Source: Aquimarina brevivitae (GTDB lineage: Bacteria; Bacteroidota; Bacteroidia; Flavobacteriales; Flavobacteriaceae). Taken from it: a stretch of 64,000 nucleotides of DNA. Each line of letters starts with the position of its first letter. Position 1 is the stretch's first letter. Shown one piece after another: positions 9,160 to 19,800 of this stretch. Location: the NCBI RefSeq assembly GCF_004216895.1, contig NZ_SGXE01000002.1, forward strand, positions 558,001-622,000. The letters are read 5' to 3'. The translations under genes and the position numbers were made by a program. The notes under the pieces are model-generated. The model had not been told where the DNA came from. It saw nothing but the letters and a program-made list of their open reading frames with translations, and ran no database searches.

Positions 9160-9663
9160 TTAATTGTTATCGATTTGTACTAATTGTGTTTTCCAAGCTT
9201 CTGGGATTTCATCTAAAGTATATACTTTAAGTCCTTTGTTTTCAACACTAGCAGTTGTAGGTGCTAAAGTTTCGTTTATAAATTCATTCTCTAGCTTAAA
9301 CATTGCTCCGGTAGCTGGATCAATTATTAAAAGGCCTAGAACTCCTCCAAAAACAATATTTCCAAAATACCAACCGTCTAATTTAAATTCAACAGGTATC
9401 GTTTTTGAATCATAACCATTTTTTGAAAAAGTTACCTGATATCTTGCTTTGCTAAAAAAGCCACTACCTGCTTTAAGGTCTACGGTTGCCGGCGTTTGGC
9501 CAGTAAATATTTCAATTCCTTTTTTATCCTTGATAACGATAGAGGCTTGGCTTGGTGCACTATCAATTGATAAAGGGTATGTACTTTTACTTACGATACT
9601 TGCACAACTCGTGGCGAAAAGAATTAGACCTGCTAACCCCAATACAGAAATTTTTTTACTCAT
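9160..9663 (-). CDS. Lipoprotein with PEGA-like domain
   Basis: I choose the ATG at 9663 (167 residues), not 9723, because it gives a typical lipoprotein signal: MSKKISVLGLAGLILFATSC with the lipidated Cys at 20. The mature part begins with a PEGA-type segment (SIDSAPSQASIVIKDKKG, GQTPATVDLKAG, YQVTFSKNGYDSKTIPV), a small beta fold found in surface-layer and envelope proteins. A hydrophobic glycine-rich segment (WYFGNIVFGGVLGLLII) at about 105-125 resembles those in phage-type or DUF-like Bacteroidota lipoproteins. Role unknown. Confidence 0.75.
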   Translation of the reverse strand: MSKKISVLGLAGLILFATSCASIVSKSTYPLSIDSAPSQASIVIKDKKGIEIFTGQTPATVDLKAGSGFFSKARYQVTFSKNGYDSKTIPVEFKLDGWYFGNIVFGGVLGLLIIDPATGAMFKLENEFINETLAPTTASVENKGLKVYTLDEIPEAWKTQLVQIDNN

Positions 9664-10321
9664 TTTTTGTTTATTTAATAATTCGCCTACTTCTTTTTTA
9701 TGTTGTTTTTCGGCATATTCCAACAGCGTGAAATTTTTAAAGTGATTTTAATTTCCCTTTTCTTAAAATCTGCGACAAAAATATTGGGTAACTAAATGGA
9801 ATGAGTAACGGTTTCCCGTGATTTTTAAATCGGATATATTTGTAATGTAAATTTGAAAATATATTTTGATTTTTTTAAGAGCTTTTGAAGCTACTAAAAG
9901 AGCATTACTATAAAGCATTGCTTTTATTGCCAAACTTTGGGAGTTCTGGAGATATAAGTAAAGGGCGGGTAACTTTTCCTTAATTATTCCTTCTGTTTCT
10001 ATTCACTTCCACGGCTAGTCCTTAGCGTAATTATCTTTTTACAATAGCTCTAACCTATTTGTTTTATGTCAAATTTTGAATAGAAAAAATCAGCTGTTTC
10101 TGCAGTATTAAAGGTGGATTTTATATCGGATAATAATTATACATTATAACTTCTTCTTTCTTAGGAATTATTAAGATATGATAGCAATAAAGACCGGTGA
10201 CTAGATTGGCTGCTGTTACTTTTGCTACCGAAGTTTTATTCTAAATCAAAAGCAGGAAAAAGTGTTTATATAGTTCGATTGGATAATTAAATGGCACAAA
10301 TATTAAGATCTGTTGCTACTA
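9664..10321. other. Long intergenic region with a decayed coding stretch
   Basis: About 660 bp without an intact gene. On the minus strand near 10130-10060 a frame reads NTAETADFFYSKFDIKQIG and then meets several stops, looking like the remnant of a former gene. The fragment is too short to name. No tRNA or repeat was noticed. Confidence 0.3.
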
Positions 10322-11701
10322 TTATTGTTGGTTTTTAAGTATTGCCAAAAGTCCATCTAATATCTCATCATTTTCATCGAGTAAGTGATCTTTGATGATT
10401 ATATCCGGCTGTACTCCTTCAGGCTTTTTACTACCATTGATGCGGACTATGTAGCCTTTAGCAATTTTTACGTTTATACCAGTATTGGGCAAGTTGAATC
10501 CATACTGACTGGCTAATAAACTAGGGAAATCCCCAGTTTCTTCACCTACTATGGTAGCAAAGCTATAATCTTGTATTTGAGCTGCAGTAACAGCGGATTG
10601 CGAATGGGATTGCCGGTTGACAAGCACATACACTTTACCTTGATATCTTTTCGTTTCGGGTTGCGGCTGGTATAAGTCGAATTCATACTTATAGATACTA
10701 CCATTATCGTGGGATAGTACACTCTTCCAAAATGGTTGTGAAACATCATACGTTTCCTTAACGTGCCTTTTTAAAATAGCACTGGTTTTTAAAGTGAATT
10801 TTGAGCACCAACGAAAAGGCTTGTGAGCGATATAGGAAACCAGATAATCACTAAACGAATCGTCTCCACCCAAATTATTTCTAAGATCGATAATGAGATT
10901 TGGCGATTTTTTGGTTTTGAATGCAGTAAAAGAGGAGTCAATAAATCGTTTGTATTGTTCTTTATCACCGCTAAAATTACCAGGCCTTAAATAGGCAGCA
11001 CCTTCAATAAATCCAAACTCTCTATCGAGCTGGAAAATTTCATTTCTTTTGATTTCAAAACCTTTTATAGCATCAACAGCATCAAGTTTATATTTTTTTA
11101 CGATGCCATTTTCCTTCACTTCAACATCGAAGAATTTCTGTTCACCAAAGGCTTGCCAGTAATATCTGGGAAAAGAAAAAAGTTCAAGTTTAGCCAGTTT
11201 AAAATATCTTCTTTCTGCTGAGATTAAAGGATAAATTTGATACAATATGTCATTTATAGACCGTTTGTTAATGGTTATAACTTCTGATCCTATTTGTAGG
11301 GAATCATTGGTTGATAAATTTTTGCGAATCAATGCTTTTCCGTTTTCAAAAGCTAGTTCTAATGGAAAAAGGGTTCCCCCAGCATTGGCATAGGCTCCGT
11401 ATGTAGCACCAGGAAATGGAATTTCTGTATGTCCGTTATTGGCTTTGGAAATAACAGCTTGCAAAAGAGATGTAGTTTCAAGAATCGTCAAACTGTCTTG
11501 TGTAATGGAGGTTCTTACTTTTGTATAGTTTTCGTTGAAGGCTTCTTCAGTAATATAGGTATATAAGTTATAATGTGCTTTTTCTAAGGATGTTTTTAAA
11601 TAAAGAAGATCTTCGAGTACCCCTTGCTTGGGAAATTTTTGTTGGCCAAAAGAGTTAAGGGTAATAATAACTAAAAGGAGTAGAGAAAAGGTTTTATTCA
11701 T
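10322..11701 (-). CDS. S41-family (C-terminal processing type) secreted peptidase
   Basis: This 459-residue protein has a signal peptide (MNKTFSLLLLVIITLNSFG). The N-terminal helical part (about 25-120) is followed by the S41 core. LIIDLRNNLGGDDSFSDYL (around 250-270) is the conserved oxyanion-side segment, and NRQSHSQSAVTAA contains the likely nucleophile Ser369. The later GEETGDFPS turn and QPDIII end also fit the family. No clear PDZ domain is visible. S41 peptidases cut C-termini of envelope proteins. Many Bacteroidota copies are exported housekeeping or nutrient proteases. Confidence 0.85.
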   Translation of the reverse strand: MNKTFSLLLLVIITLNSFGQQKFPKQGVLEDLLYLKTSLEKAHYNLYTYITEEAFNENYTKVRTSITQDSLTILETTSLLQAVISKANNGHTEIPFPGATYGAYANAGGTLFPLELAFENGKALIRKNLSTNDSLQIGSEVITINKRSINDILYQIYPLISAERRYFKLAKLELFSFPRYYWQAFGEQKFFDVEVKENGIVKKYKLDAVDAIKGFEIKRNEIFQLDREFGFIEGAAYLRPGNFSGDKEQYKRFIDSSFTAFKTKKSPNLIIDLRNNLGGDDSFSDYLVSYIAHKPFRWCSKFTLKTSAILKRHVKETYDVSQPFWKSVLSHDNGSIYKYEFDLYQPQPETKRYQGKVYVLVNRQSHSQSAVTAAQIQDYSFATIVGEETGDFPSLLASQYGFNLPNTGINVKIAKGYIVRINGSKKPEGVQPDIIIKDHLLDENDEILDGLLAILKNQQ

Positions 11702-11948
11702 ATTAATAGAAGCTTATACAGTGTTGCTTGTGTTTTCTGAATTGAAGACACTCAGATAATTGTATTATTTTGTTTTTTGGGTTTCGAAGATACATAAATT
11801 TAAAATACACTATAAGTTACTTGCTCGCCAAGCTCCACCTTAGCCTATAGTTTGACTTTAGTACGAATTCAAGTGAAAATTTTATTCGGCAAAGTAAAAG
11901 ATTTGATTTGATTGAAATCAGACGAATTCTTAAACGACCTGATCAAAC

Positions 11949-12416
11949 TTAATTTTTTCCTTTACCTTTTTTCTTTGCTTTTGATTTTGCATTTCCCTTA
12001 CTATTGTTGTTTCCTCTTTTTTTCTTAGTACTAGCGTTGTTTTTTAATTGATGAAACTCTGGAGAACCTGGTTTTATACCAGCTTGTTTGGCAATATATC
12101 CCCAACCTTTGCTTTTATGGTTTTTATAGAGGGTAATTACAGTATCGATAGGAGTTCTTGCTATTCTGGATATTTCTAAGGCAAAATAAATTTCACCCGC
12201 AGCCATACCTAAACTGGCTCTCATAACATGTATTTTATTTTCTGAAATATCGTAAGAAACTGCTAAATCTCCTTTAAAGGATTGAAAATCTGTGGAAGCA
12301 TGGGTGTTGATTGCGTTTAAATCTGCATCTAATTGACTACTTCCTGTATTAAACGTAAGTTGAGCTGACAGGGAAAATACGCTTAAAAGTAATAGAATAA
12401 AAGTTATGTTTTTCAT
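11949..12416 (-). CDS. Secreted protein with strongly basic C-terminal tail
   Basis: The preferred start is the ATG at 12416 (155 residues), giving the signal peptide MKNITFILLLLSVFSLSAQ. An ATG two codons upstream is equally open. The middle part (about 20-125) is a small alpha/beta region with no family I recognise. The last 30 residues are Lys/Asn/Gly-rich (NNSKGNAKSKAKKKGKGKN), suggesting binding to nucleic acid, polyanionic polysaccharide or lipopolysaccharide. A decayed signal-peptide stretch of similar sequence occurs at 43441-43527. Confidence 0.65.
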   Translation of the reverse strand: MKNITFILLLLSVFSLSAQLTFNTGSSQLDADLNAINTHASTDFQSFKGDLAVSYDISENKIHVMRASLGMAAGEIYFALEISRIARTPIDTVITLYKNHKSKGWGYIAKQAGIKPGSPEFHQLKNNASTKKKRGNNNSKGNAKSKAKKKGKGKN

Positions 12417-12725
12417 TATCATTTTTTTAGGTTATAGTAGGGTTTGGGTTCTAAGTTAGTAACGATAAAATCAAAGTTGTATTTTAAACCAAGTTATACA
12501 TTGTTTCAGAATCCATTTTAGACAGTTTATTTGTAATATTCAAACCTTAATTTAACTTCGCTTAGAGTTACTTTATCAAAATAAGAATTCAAAGCTTTAC
12601 TGCCCTTATTATTCTGACATAATTATAGCTCCAGAATTAGTTGAACCAAATTTATAGACTTTTCTTTTTATCGACGTTTAGGAATATTGTGTTTATTTTT
12701 TATTAAGTAAATTAGACATTTTAAC

Positions 12726-13361
12726 CTAATCTTGGAAAAGAATTAAATCACCAAAATTTTCTTCAATTATCTTTTTCTTGGATTTGGTGTTAAGACTACC
12801 GTAAATAGTAATTTTCTTTATAGTAAATGGAGGGGAACCATAATATTTGAATTGGATTGCTTTCTGTTGTGAAGGAAAAATTAAGTTCCAGTAATTCATC
12901 GCCCGTTTTGTTATCAGTTTTTCCCTACCTTTAGAAATTACGGCCAATTCCACTTCTATATTATGAATAGTATAATTTGACTGATTGGATATGATAATGG
13001 GAATTATTTTTGGCTCAATTTCGGGTAGAGTAGGTTCACCAGTCGCAAAGTTTAATGAAGATATAGCCACCACCTTATCCTTTACATTATTTATAATATA
13101 TAATTCATAATCTTCGGAGAATGCAACTACTGAGGTGTATGGTTTCTTTCAGAGTATGATTCCTTCCTGAGGGGTTAACGGTTTTGTAAGCACATTTTGC
13201 TTAATAATATCTTCGTAGCCCAGTTCAAAGTTTGATTGTTCTTCTTCTCCTAAAATGGCTATTGCCTTTATCGTGCTTTCCGTTTCATTGATAATATTAA
13301 GGTAAGGCGTACAAGAGGTAAAGAAACTAACAAATATAATTATAGTAAAATACGTTCTCAT
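12726..13361 (-). pseudogene. Lipoprotein gene interrupted by an in-frame TGA
   Basis: The first part (from the ATG at 13361) encodes a lipoprotein signal (MRTYFTIIIFVSFFTSC) and about 52 more residues, then stops at TGA 13151-13149. Reading straight on in the same frame gives 25 codons without a stop and then continues into the open frame 13073-12726. The whole would encode about 211 residues. Sequence on both sides looks coding, so a single nonsense change is the simplest explanation. Alternatives are a sequencing error or two separate short products. The 3' part could only start at a GTG (13073). Function unknown. Confidence 0.6.
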
Positions 13362-13382
13362 TTGTGTTCTTTTAATTAGCAA

Positions 13383-14374
13383 ATGGTATAATGGAGTACA
13401 ATAAGTTTTTTATTATACTAGCCTTAGTGCTGTGCTAAAAGTACAAAAATAGCACCCACATAGTTTAATGAGATAACTCAATAAAAACTTGATGCGATCT
13501 TGTTAGTAGATGATTTAGTTTTGACTTCCATTATTAGCAAACCTTCTATACACATTTACTAAGTATAGTGTATTTATATTATAAGATCACATTAAGCATT
13601 ATTGATTCGGTAGGCAAGACAATAAGCTGTTTATAGAAAAGTTTTTCAACGATTTTCGACTGATTGACGCTAACAATGAGTGTAAGGCTTAATATCCAAT
13701 AAGATAAGGCAGGTCACAGTAAGAATTTATTCATACCAGGAGCTTAAAGTAAGTAACTCAATTTATCAAAACCTCACCGAAAAGGGTGAGGGGTTAAAAT
13801 ACCCATTTCTAGTGAATAGTATTTAAGGTGATACAGTGATATTTGCCAAAAATTATCAATTTAAACTCACATCATGCAACTCACTCACACTAAACCCGCT
13901 AACGATGTTCTGCTTAAATCAAAGCACTTCTTACGAAAACATCAATTTACAATAGCTATTACTTTTTATGAATTCAATGCTATACCTGTCAATTATTAAA
14001 TAGGGATAATAAGTATAATAAGTAATTGTACGGTATGGTGAAATGATTACCTCAAAAATTGTGTATAGGCTGGGATCGATGTATTGATATCCATTAAGCA
14101 CTGTAAACTTTCTTTCATGCTTTTTTAAAATAAATCTATGAAATTGCTCTAGTAGCATTATTGATATGGTTTATAATTTAAGTATTGCTAATCATTCCAT
14201 TACAAACGTATAATCACTCTTTATTCTTCAAGTATTATTCTAATCTTTTGATTTATACGAACCTCTTTTTATGTAGGTGAAATGTATTCAAGTTCAAATT
14301 TACTAAGCAATGATTTAGAAATATGGGGTTGAAAAATGATGTTAGTGAAATTTGTCCTTAAGTCTAATAAGTAA
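13383..14374. other. Nearly 1 kb without a convincing gene
   Basis: A+T-rich DNA upstream of the giant-protein operon. The most visible element is the hairpin CCTCACC-GAAAAG-GGTGAGG at 13772-13791. A 75-codon minus-strand frame at 13931-14158 lacks a recognisable product or signal peptide. The operon promoter is expected near the right end. A weak candidate -7 box GAAATTTG lies about 20-30 bases upstream of the start, but it departs from consensus. Confidence 0.35.
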
Positions 14375-16882
14375 GTGTTGAATCCTAAAATAAGTTATAT
14401 CATTTTGTTTTTTGTAATGTCAGGAAATTTTTGTGATGCTCAGGATTTTTCTCAAATCGGGAAAGCAAAACTATTTTCGTATACCGGTGGGATTGCTGCT
14501 AATGCTGTCTTCTACGAGGGAGATGCCCTAAGAGATCCTTTTACCTATGTATTACAAGGAAATGTAAACTTCAATTTTAGTGGGTTGTATAATGTACCCT
14601 TAACCTTTACCTATTCGAATCAGGAATTTAATTACAGTAAACCCTTTAAATTTAATAGATTAAGCCTCAATCCATCTTACAAGTGGATATCCGCTCATAT
14701 AGGAGATGCTTCCATGACCTTTTCACCTTATACACTAAGTGGACATCAGTTTACTGGGGTAGGTGTTGACCTTACTCCTAATGGACCTATTAAGCTCAGT
14801 GCTATGTACGGTAGGTTAATTCGGCCTGTAGAATACGATCCAAATATACCTGAAAATACACCGGCATATGAACGATATGGTTACGGATTAAAAGCAAGTT
14901 ATGATTTTGAAAAGTTCAATGTAGGATTGACTTTTTTTACTGCAAAGGATGATGTTAACTCCTTAGAAACAGAGATTCCTTTAGAGATCGGGGTTACACC
15001 AAAAGAAAATTTGGTGGTGAGTGTAGAAAGTACTTTCAAACCTATAAAAAATTTACAAGTAAACGTGGAGTACGCAACCTCTGCGCTTACAGAAAATTTA
15101 AATACAGAAGAGTTCGACGGTAGTCTGGGACCTTTCTCTTTTCTTTTTAATGAAAAACTTTCTACTTCGTATTACAATGCACTGAGGCTAAATATGAATT
15201 ATGCTATTGGCAATGGAAGTATTGGTGCAGGTTACGAGCGAATAGATCCAGAATACAAAACATTAGGAGCTTATTTTTTCAATAATGATTTAGAAAATAT
15301 AACTGTAAATACTTCTCAGACCATTTTTGACGGAAAATTAGGAGTACAAGTTAATGCAGGTTTACAACGAAATAACCTGGACAACACAAAAAAGAGTGAG
15401 CTAAGGAAGATCGTCACTACTATAAACCTGAACTATACAGCTTCTGAAAAAACCAGTATTTCTGCGACCTATTCTAATTTTCAGAATTTAACCAATATTA
15501 GAAATCAGTTTGATTATATCAATGAAATCTCACAGTACGATAATATAGATACGTTAAACTTTAAGCAACTTTCTCAAAATGCCAATGTTACCGTAGATCA
15601 TATGCTGTCAAGTAGTAGTACTAAAAAACAAAATCTAAATCTAAGCCTTAATGTACAGGACGTAAGGGATCTCCAAGAGCAGGCATTTACAGGAGCGCAA
15701 AATACCTTAAATACAACTAGGTTATTAAACAGTGCATTGGGCTATACCTTAGGTTTTCCTGAAGAGAATTTAAGTTTTTCAGCTGCGGTTAATGCTACTT
15801 TTAATACTACCACTGATGTATCATCTTCTGCAGTTGGGCCAACGCTGGTTGTAGGGAAGAAGTTTTTAGACAATCAGCTAAAAACTAGTTTTTCAAGTTC
15901 CTATAATACTTCGTTTAGTGAGGGTCTAAAGCAAAATGAAGTGCTAAGTCTTCGATGTAGTGCGGGATATAAGTTTTTAAGAAACCACAATATTAACATG
16001 AATCTCGTATCCATGTTTAGAAGTGGTGGTGCCTCTGGGGGTACAAACGATTTTACGGCTACTGTATCCTATAGTTATTCATTTGCTTCAGGAGATTGGA
16101 AGTTAAAGTTCAATAAAAAACAGAAAACTAAAACACCAAAAGCAGCAAAAAAGAAAAAGGTTAAAGAAAAAGGATTAACCATAATTAAGCTTCGTTATCG
16201 TGATATTATTTACGAGGGTAATGTATTTGAAGTATTGTCGCAAATAGACCGATTACGAACTTCTGAAGTGCCGTATTTTAAACAAATTGAATTAAATACA
16301 CTCAAGAAAGACATCACATTTTTAAAATATGCAGCACCTAAACTGATCAACGAAAAAATGATTGATTATTTGGCTGCGATTTATCATTATTTCGATTTTA
16401 GAGACAAGTTTAATGACATAGTTTTTAACTCAGTTTTACTACTTAAAAAAGACGCAGCTAGGATAGATATAGATGTAGAGAAGAAGTTTATCAAACTACG
16501 GCAAAGAGTAGAACAGCATCAATTCAAGGGTATAGATCCAGCTCAAATAACCACCGCAATGGATTGGGAACTTACTACCTATAAGAAGCTTTATCGACAA
16601 TTTGTTAAAGAACGACAGTTATTCGTTGGGCATCGATGGATGCAAAAGCAAATTGAAAAAATTGAAACTTTTAGAGACTACAAAAGAAGAAGAGAGCTGA
16701 TCAGGTTTAGAGCCATCAATATGGAACAGGCCTATAAAGTGTACTCTGACGAACAAAATAGCATCCCAAAGGTAGAAGCATTTTTACTGATGCAATTAAT
16801 AGAATATTACCAGGAATTAGCAAAGGATAAGGTTGATCCAAACGATTATAAACTAAAATATATAGCACAGAATAATAACTAA
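14375..16882 (+). CDS. Large outer-membrane barrel-like protein with basic linker and helical C-terminus; first gene of the giant-protein operon
   Basis: This 835-residue protein starts at GTG (14375). The TTG next to it is an alternative, and no ATG fits the signal peptide (...IILFFVMSGNFCDAQ). Residues about 25-575 are a long series of alternating amphipathic strands with turn residues (for example FNFSGLYNVPLTFTYSNQ, VQVNAGLQRNNLDN), as in large outer-membrane barrels. At about 579-600 is a very basic linker (KQKTKTPKAAKKKKVKEK). The rest (605-835) is predicted helical and charged. I know no named family for the whole. It precedes the toxin-like gene by 9 bp, so it may be its exporter, anchor or display partner. 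This is inference. Confidence 0.65.
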   Translation: MLNPKISYIILFFVMSGNFCDAQDFSQIGKAKLFSYTGGIAANAVFYEGDALRDPFTYVLQGNVNFNFSGLYNVPLTFTYSNQEFNYSKPFKFNRLSLNPSYKWISAHIGDASMTFSPYTLSGHQFTGVGVDLTPNGPIKLSAMYGRLIRPVEYDPNIPENTPAYERYGYGLKASYDFEKFNVGLTFFTAKDDVNSLETEIPLEIGVTPKENLVVSVESTFKPIKNLQVNVEYATSALTENLNTEEFDGSLGPFSFLFNEKLSTSYYNALRLNMNYAIGNGSIGAGYERIDPEYKTLGAYFFNNDLENITVNTSQTIFDGKLGVQVNAGLQRNNLDNTKKSELRKIVTTINLNYTASEKTSISATYSNFQNLTNIRNQFDYINEISQYDNIDTLNFKQLSQNANVTVDHMLSSSSTKKQNLNLSLNVQDVRDLQEQAFTGAQNTLNTTRLLNSALGYTLGFPEENLSFSAAVNATFNTTTDVSSSAVGPTLVVGKKFLDNQLKTSFSSSYNTSFSEGLKQNEVLSLRCSAGYKFLRNHNINMNLVSMFRSGGASGGTNDFTATVSYSYSFASGDWKLKFNKKQKTKTPKAAKKKKVKEKGLTIIKLRYRDIIYEGNVFEVLSQIDRLRTSEVPYFKQIELNTLKKDITFLKYAAPKLINEKMIDYLAAIYHYFDFRDKFNDIVFNSVLLLKKDAARIDIDVEKKFIKLRQRVEQHQFKGIDPAQITTAMDWELTTYKKLYRQFVKERQLFVGHRWMQKQIEKIETFRDYKRRRELIRFRAINMEQAYKVYSDEQNSIPKVEAFLLMQLIEYYQELAKDKVDPNDYKLKYIAQNNN

Positions 16883-16891
16883 GTAGGGCAA

Positions 16892-19800
16892 ATGACACAA
16901 TTAATAAAATTAATAATAACATTAGGTATTGCAATGCTATCCGTTTGTGGATACGGGCAATTATTTCCGGTTCAGGTAACACCACAAAATATACCTCCAA
17001 ACCCCATATACCTTTCGGATTATTCGAATACCAATGTGCTCTCGGATAGATTGAAGGTACAATTAGTATTGAATGATTTATCGGTAAGTGATCTTCAAGT
17101 AAGGCTTAAAGTGTATATCCAGGGTGAAGGGATCAACGCACAAAGTAATGATTTTGTAGTTGGCGCACCACCATTGACACTTGAAGGAGGAAGACCATTA
17201 CAGCTGGGGAGTGTAGATTTAGCTCCTTATTTTGAATTTCAAAATCTGTCAGGAATTACACCTGCGACCTATGCCAATGTCTTACCAGAAGGCATCTACA
17301 ATTTTTGTTATGAGGTGTATGATGAATTCACAGGGATGCGACTGTCCGAAAAGACTTGTGCCTCGTTTGTGTTGTTTCAAAATGATCCTCCACTACTTAG
17401 TTTACCTTTTAATGACGCAACCATCGAGCAGCAGGATATCTATAATATCTTGTTTCAATGGACTCCCAGAGCTGTCAATGTAAGCAATGTAAAATATGAG
17501 TTTACATTAGTTCAGATCTTTGATAACTATGTGGATCCCCAGGCGGCATTTTTAAGTTCTCAACCTATCTTTCAAACTGTAGTATCTCAAAATTCATTTC
17601 TATATGACGCCAATTATCCACCACTTTTAGGGGGATATAAATATGCTTGGCGCGTACGTGCCTTTGCTGCACAAGGTGCTGAAGAGATTGGTGTGTTCAA
17701 AAATCAGGGGAATAGTGAGATTTGGACTTTTAATTATATAGCACCTTGTAATGCGCCTTCCAATATTTATGAAGAAACCATTACCAAAACAAGCGCAAAA
17801 ATCAACTGGAGTGGTGATACTGAGCATTTAGATTATACCCTCAGTTATAGAGAAAAAGATGCCGAATCCAATTGGTATGTCCTACATACTCCCAGAGAAT
17901 ATCTTAGTCTCAATAGTTTACGACCTGGTACAACCTATCAGTATAAAGTAGCAGGGAATTGCGAATTAGGAGGCTATGAGTATGCTCCGTTAAAAGAATT
18001 TACTACCACAGAGGAGCAGACAGGCGATGATACGGTTACCGTTTGTAATGTGACTTCAGATGCCGTGGATCTTTCCAATGAAACATTACTAACAAGACTT
18101 TTATTAAATGACCTGTTTTTTGCTGGAGATTTTCCCATTACCGTAGTAGAGTTGACTAGCAATACATCTCCGTTTTCTGGTAAGGGCTATGTTGGCATCC
18201 CCTGGTTAGACCTCCCAAAGGTTGGGGTGCAGTTTGAAGGTATACAAATCAATACCGATTTTAAATTGGTACAAGGATCAGTAGTTACTACCTACGATGC
18301 GGATTGGGGTAACATTGGTTTTATAGATGATTATCTGGAGTTTTTGGAAGAGGATAATGATCTAAACCACATAGAAGTAACCTTTGTAGTTCAGGAGATT
18401 GAGGTAAATACCGAAAATGGAACAATTACCGTTACGGGTACTAATGGTGTTGAAGTAGAGTATCCTATTGGTGATGATTATACTATTGTCGATAGCAATG
18501 GTACCGTACATCACGTTGATGATCAAGGCAATGTTACTGAAGGAGGTACTGTATCCGATAATGGAGGGATTGATGCTGATTCTGTAGGGGGTTTCGATAC
18601 TAACGGTAATATTGAGCAACTCTCTGCTGCAGGAATTACGGTGGTTTTTGAACTTTCGGGTAAATATGCTTTTGATAAAATACCATCAAACGAGCGATCT
18701 GCTTTGCAGCACCAATATAGTACCATTACTACGCCAGATGGAGAAACCTACGATATCATTCATAAGGCTATTATACAGGGACAATCAGACATCATAAAAG
18801 GTAGGATTACCACAGAGAATGAAGCGCTAATCAGTAGATTGGAGTTTAAAAATAAAGATGGAATTGTTGTTAACCATCAAATAGATGGAAATACTGTTGA
18901 GCTTTCGCTGAAAGGTAATTTTGGTTATGAAACAGAATCTATTTATGCTGTGGTGAAGCCTGAAGAAGGAACAAATCAAGGTCAAACCATTGCAGGGGTA
19001 TTTAGATTATCTCACCTATCGCAAAAAGAGGTTAATGTAACTATAGTTTCGATTAATGGGGCGAATATCCCTTCGAATATCCAGGATCGTTTGAATGAAG
19101 TATATGGAAGTGCTGCAGTAAAGTTTGTGGTTTCACAAGATGCAAATGTGAATATAGATTCTTCTGTTTGGGGTAATGATCGTATAGATGTAGGTAATAG
19201 TGGTTGGTTTGCCCATTATACCGACGATCAGGCTGCCATTAAAGAGGTGTACAAATCACAGAGGGGTATAAAAGAAGATCAATATTATCTTTTTGTAACC
19301 GATGAATTACCATCAAGACCTGTAGCGGGTTTTATGCCGCTCAAAGGACAATACGGATTTATTTTCAATAGTGCTCAAAGCGGATCTGAAGAAGAAAAAG
19401 GAGATCCAGCAGATGTAATGGCGCACGAGCTGGGTCACGGTGTATTTGGGCTAAGACATCCCTTTAGTGAATACAATACCAGTCAATCAGCTACACCCTG
19501 GTTGATGGACTACGCATCGGGTATGCAATTGAACCATATGGATTGGAAAAAAATGCATAATCCTGACTTTGAATTATACCTGTTTCAGGATGATGAAGAG
19601 GGTGAAGCTGCAATCGTAGTAAATTTAGAAGGTTTGGCTGAATTTGCTAATCCTGATGGCACCTATACTTTCCTATCAAGATCAGGAAAACCTATTACAC
19701 TACCGGAAGATATTTCTGAAGTAGTTTTCAGTACAGGAGATTCTAAATCTTGTACACAAGGAGGTACAGATAAATTTAGAATTTATCCTTTTGGTACATT

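Noticed and set aside
9164..9745. Plus-strand frames opposite the PEGA-like lipoprotein
   Set aside because: Shadows of the minus-strand gene. No signal peptide, motif or start context.
12726..13073. Independent 115-codon gene starting at GTG
   Set aside because: It is in frame with the lipoprotein N-terminus upstream and the frame is open between them up to one TGA, so a broken single gene is simpler.
13931..14158. 75-codon minus-strand frame upstream of the giant-protein operon
   Set aside because: Tyr/Ile-rich reading without motif, signal or neighbour on the same strand. Could be a remnant, but nothing supports it as a gene.
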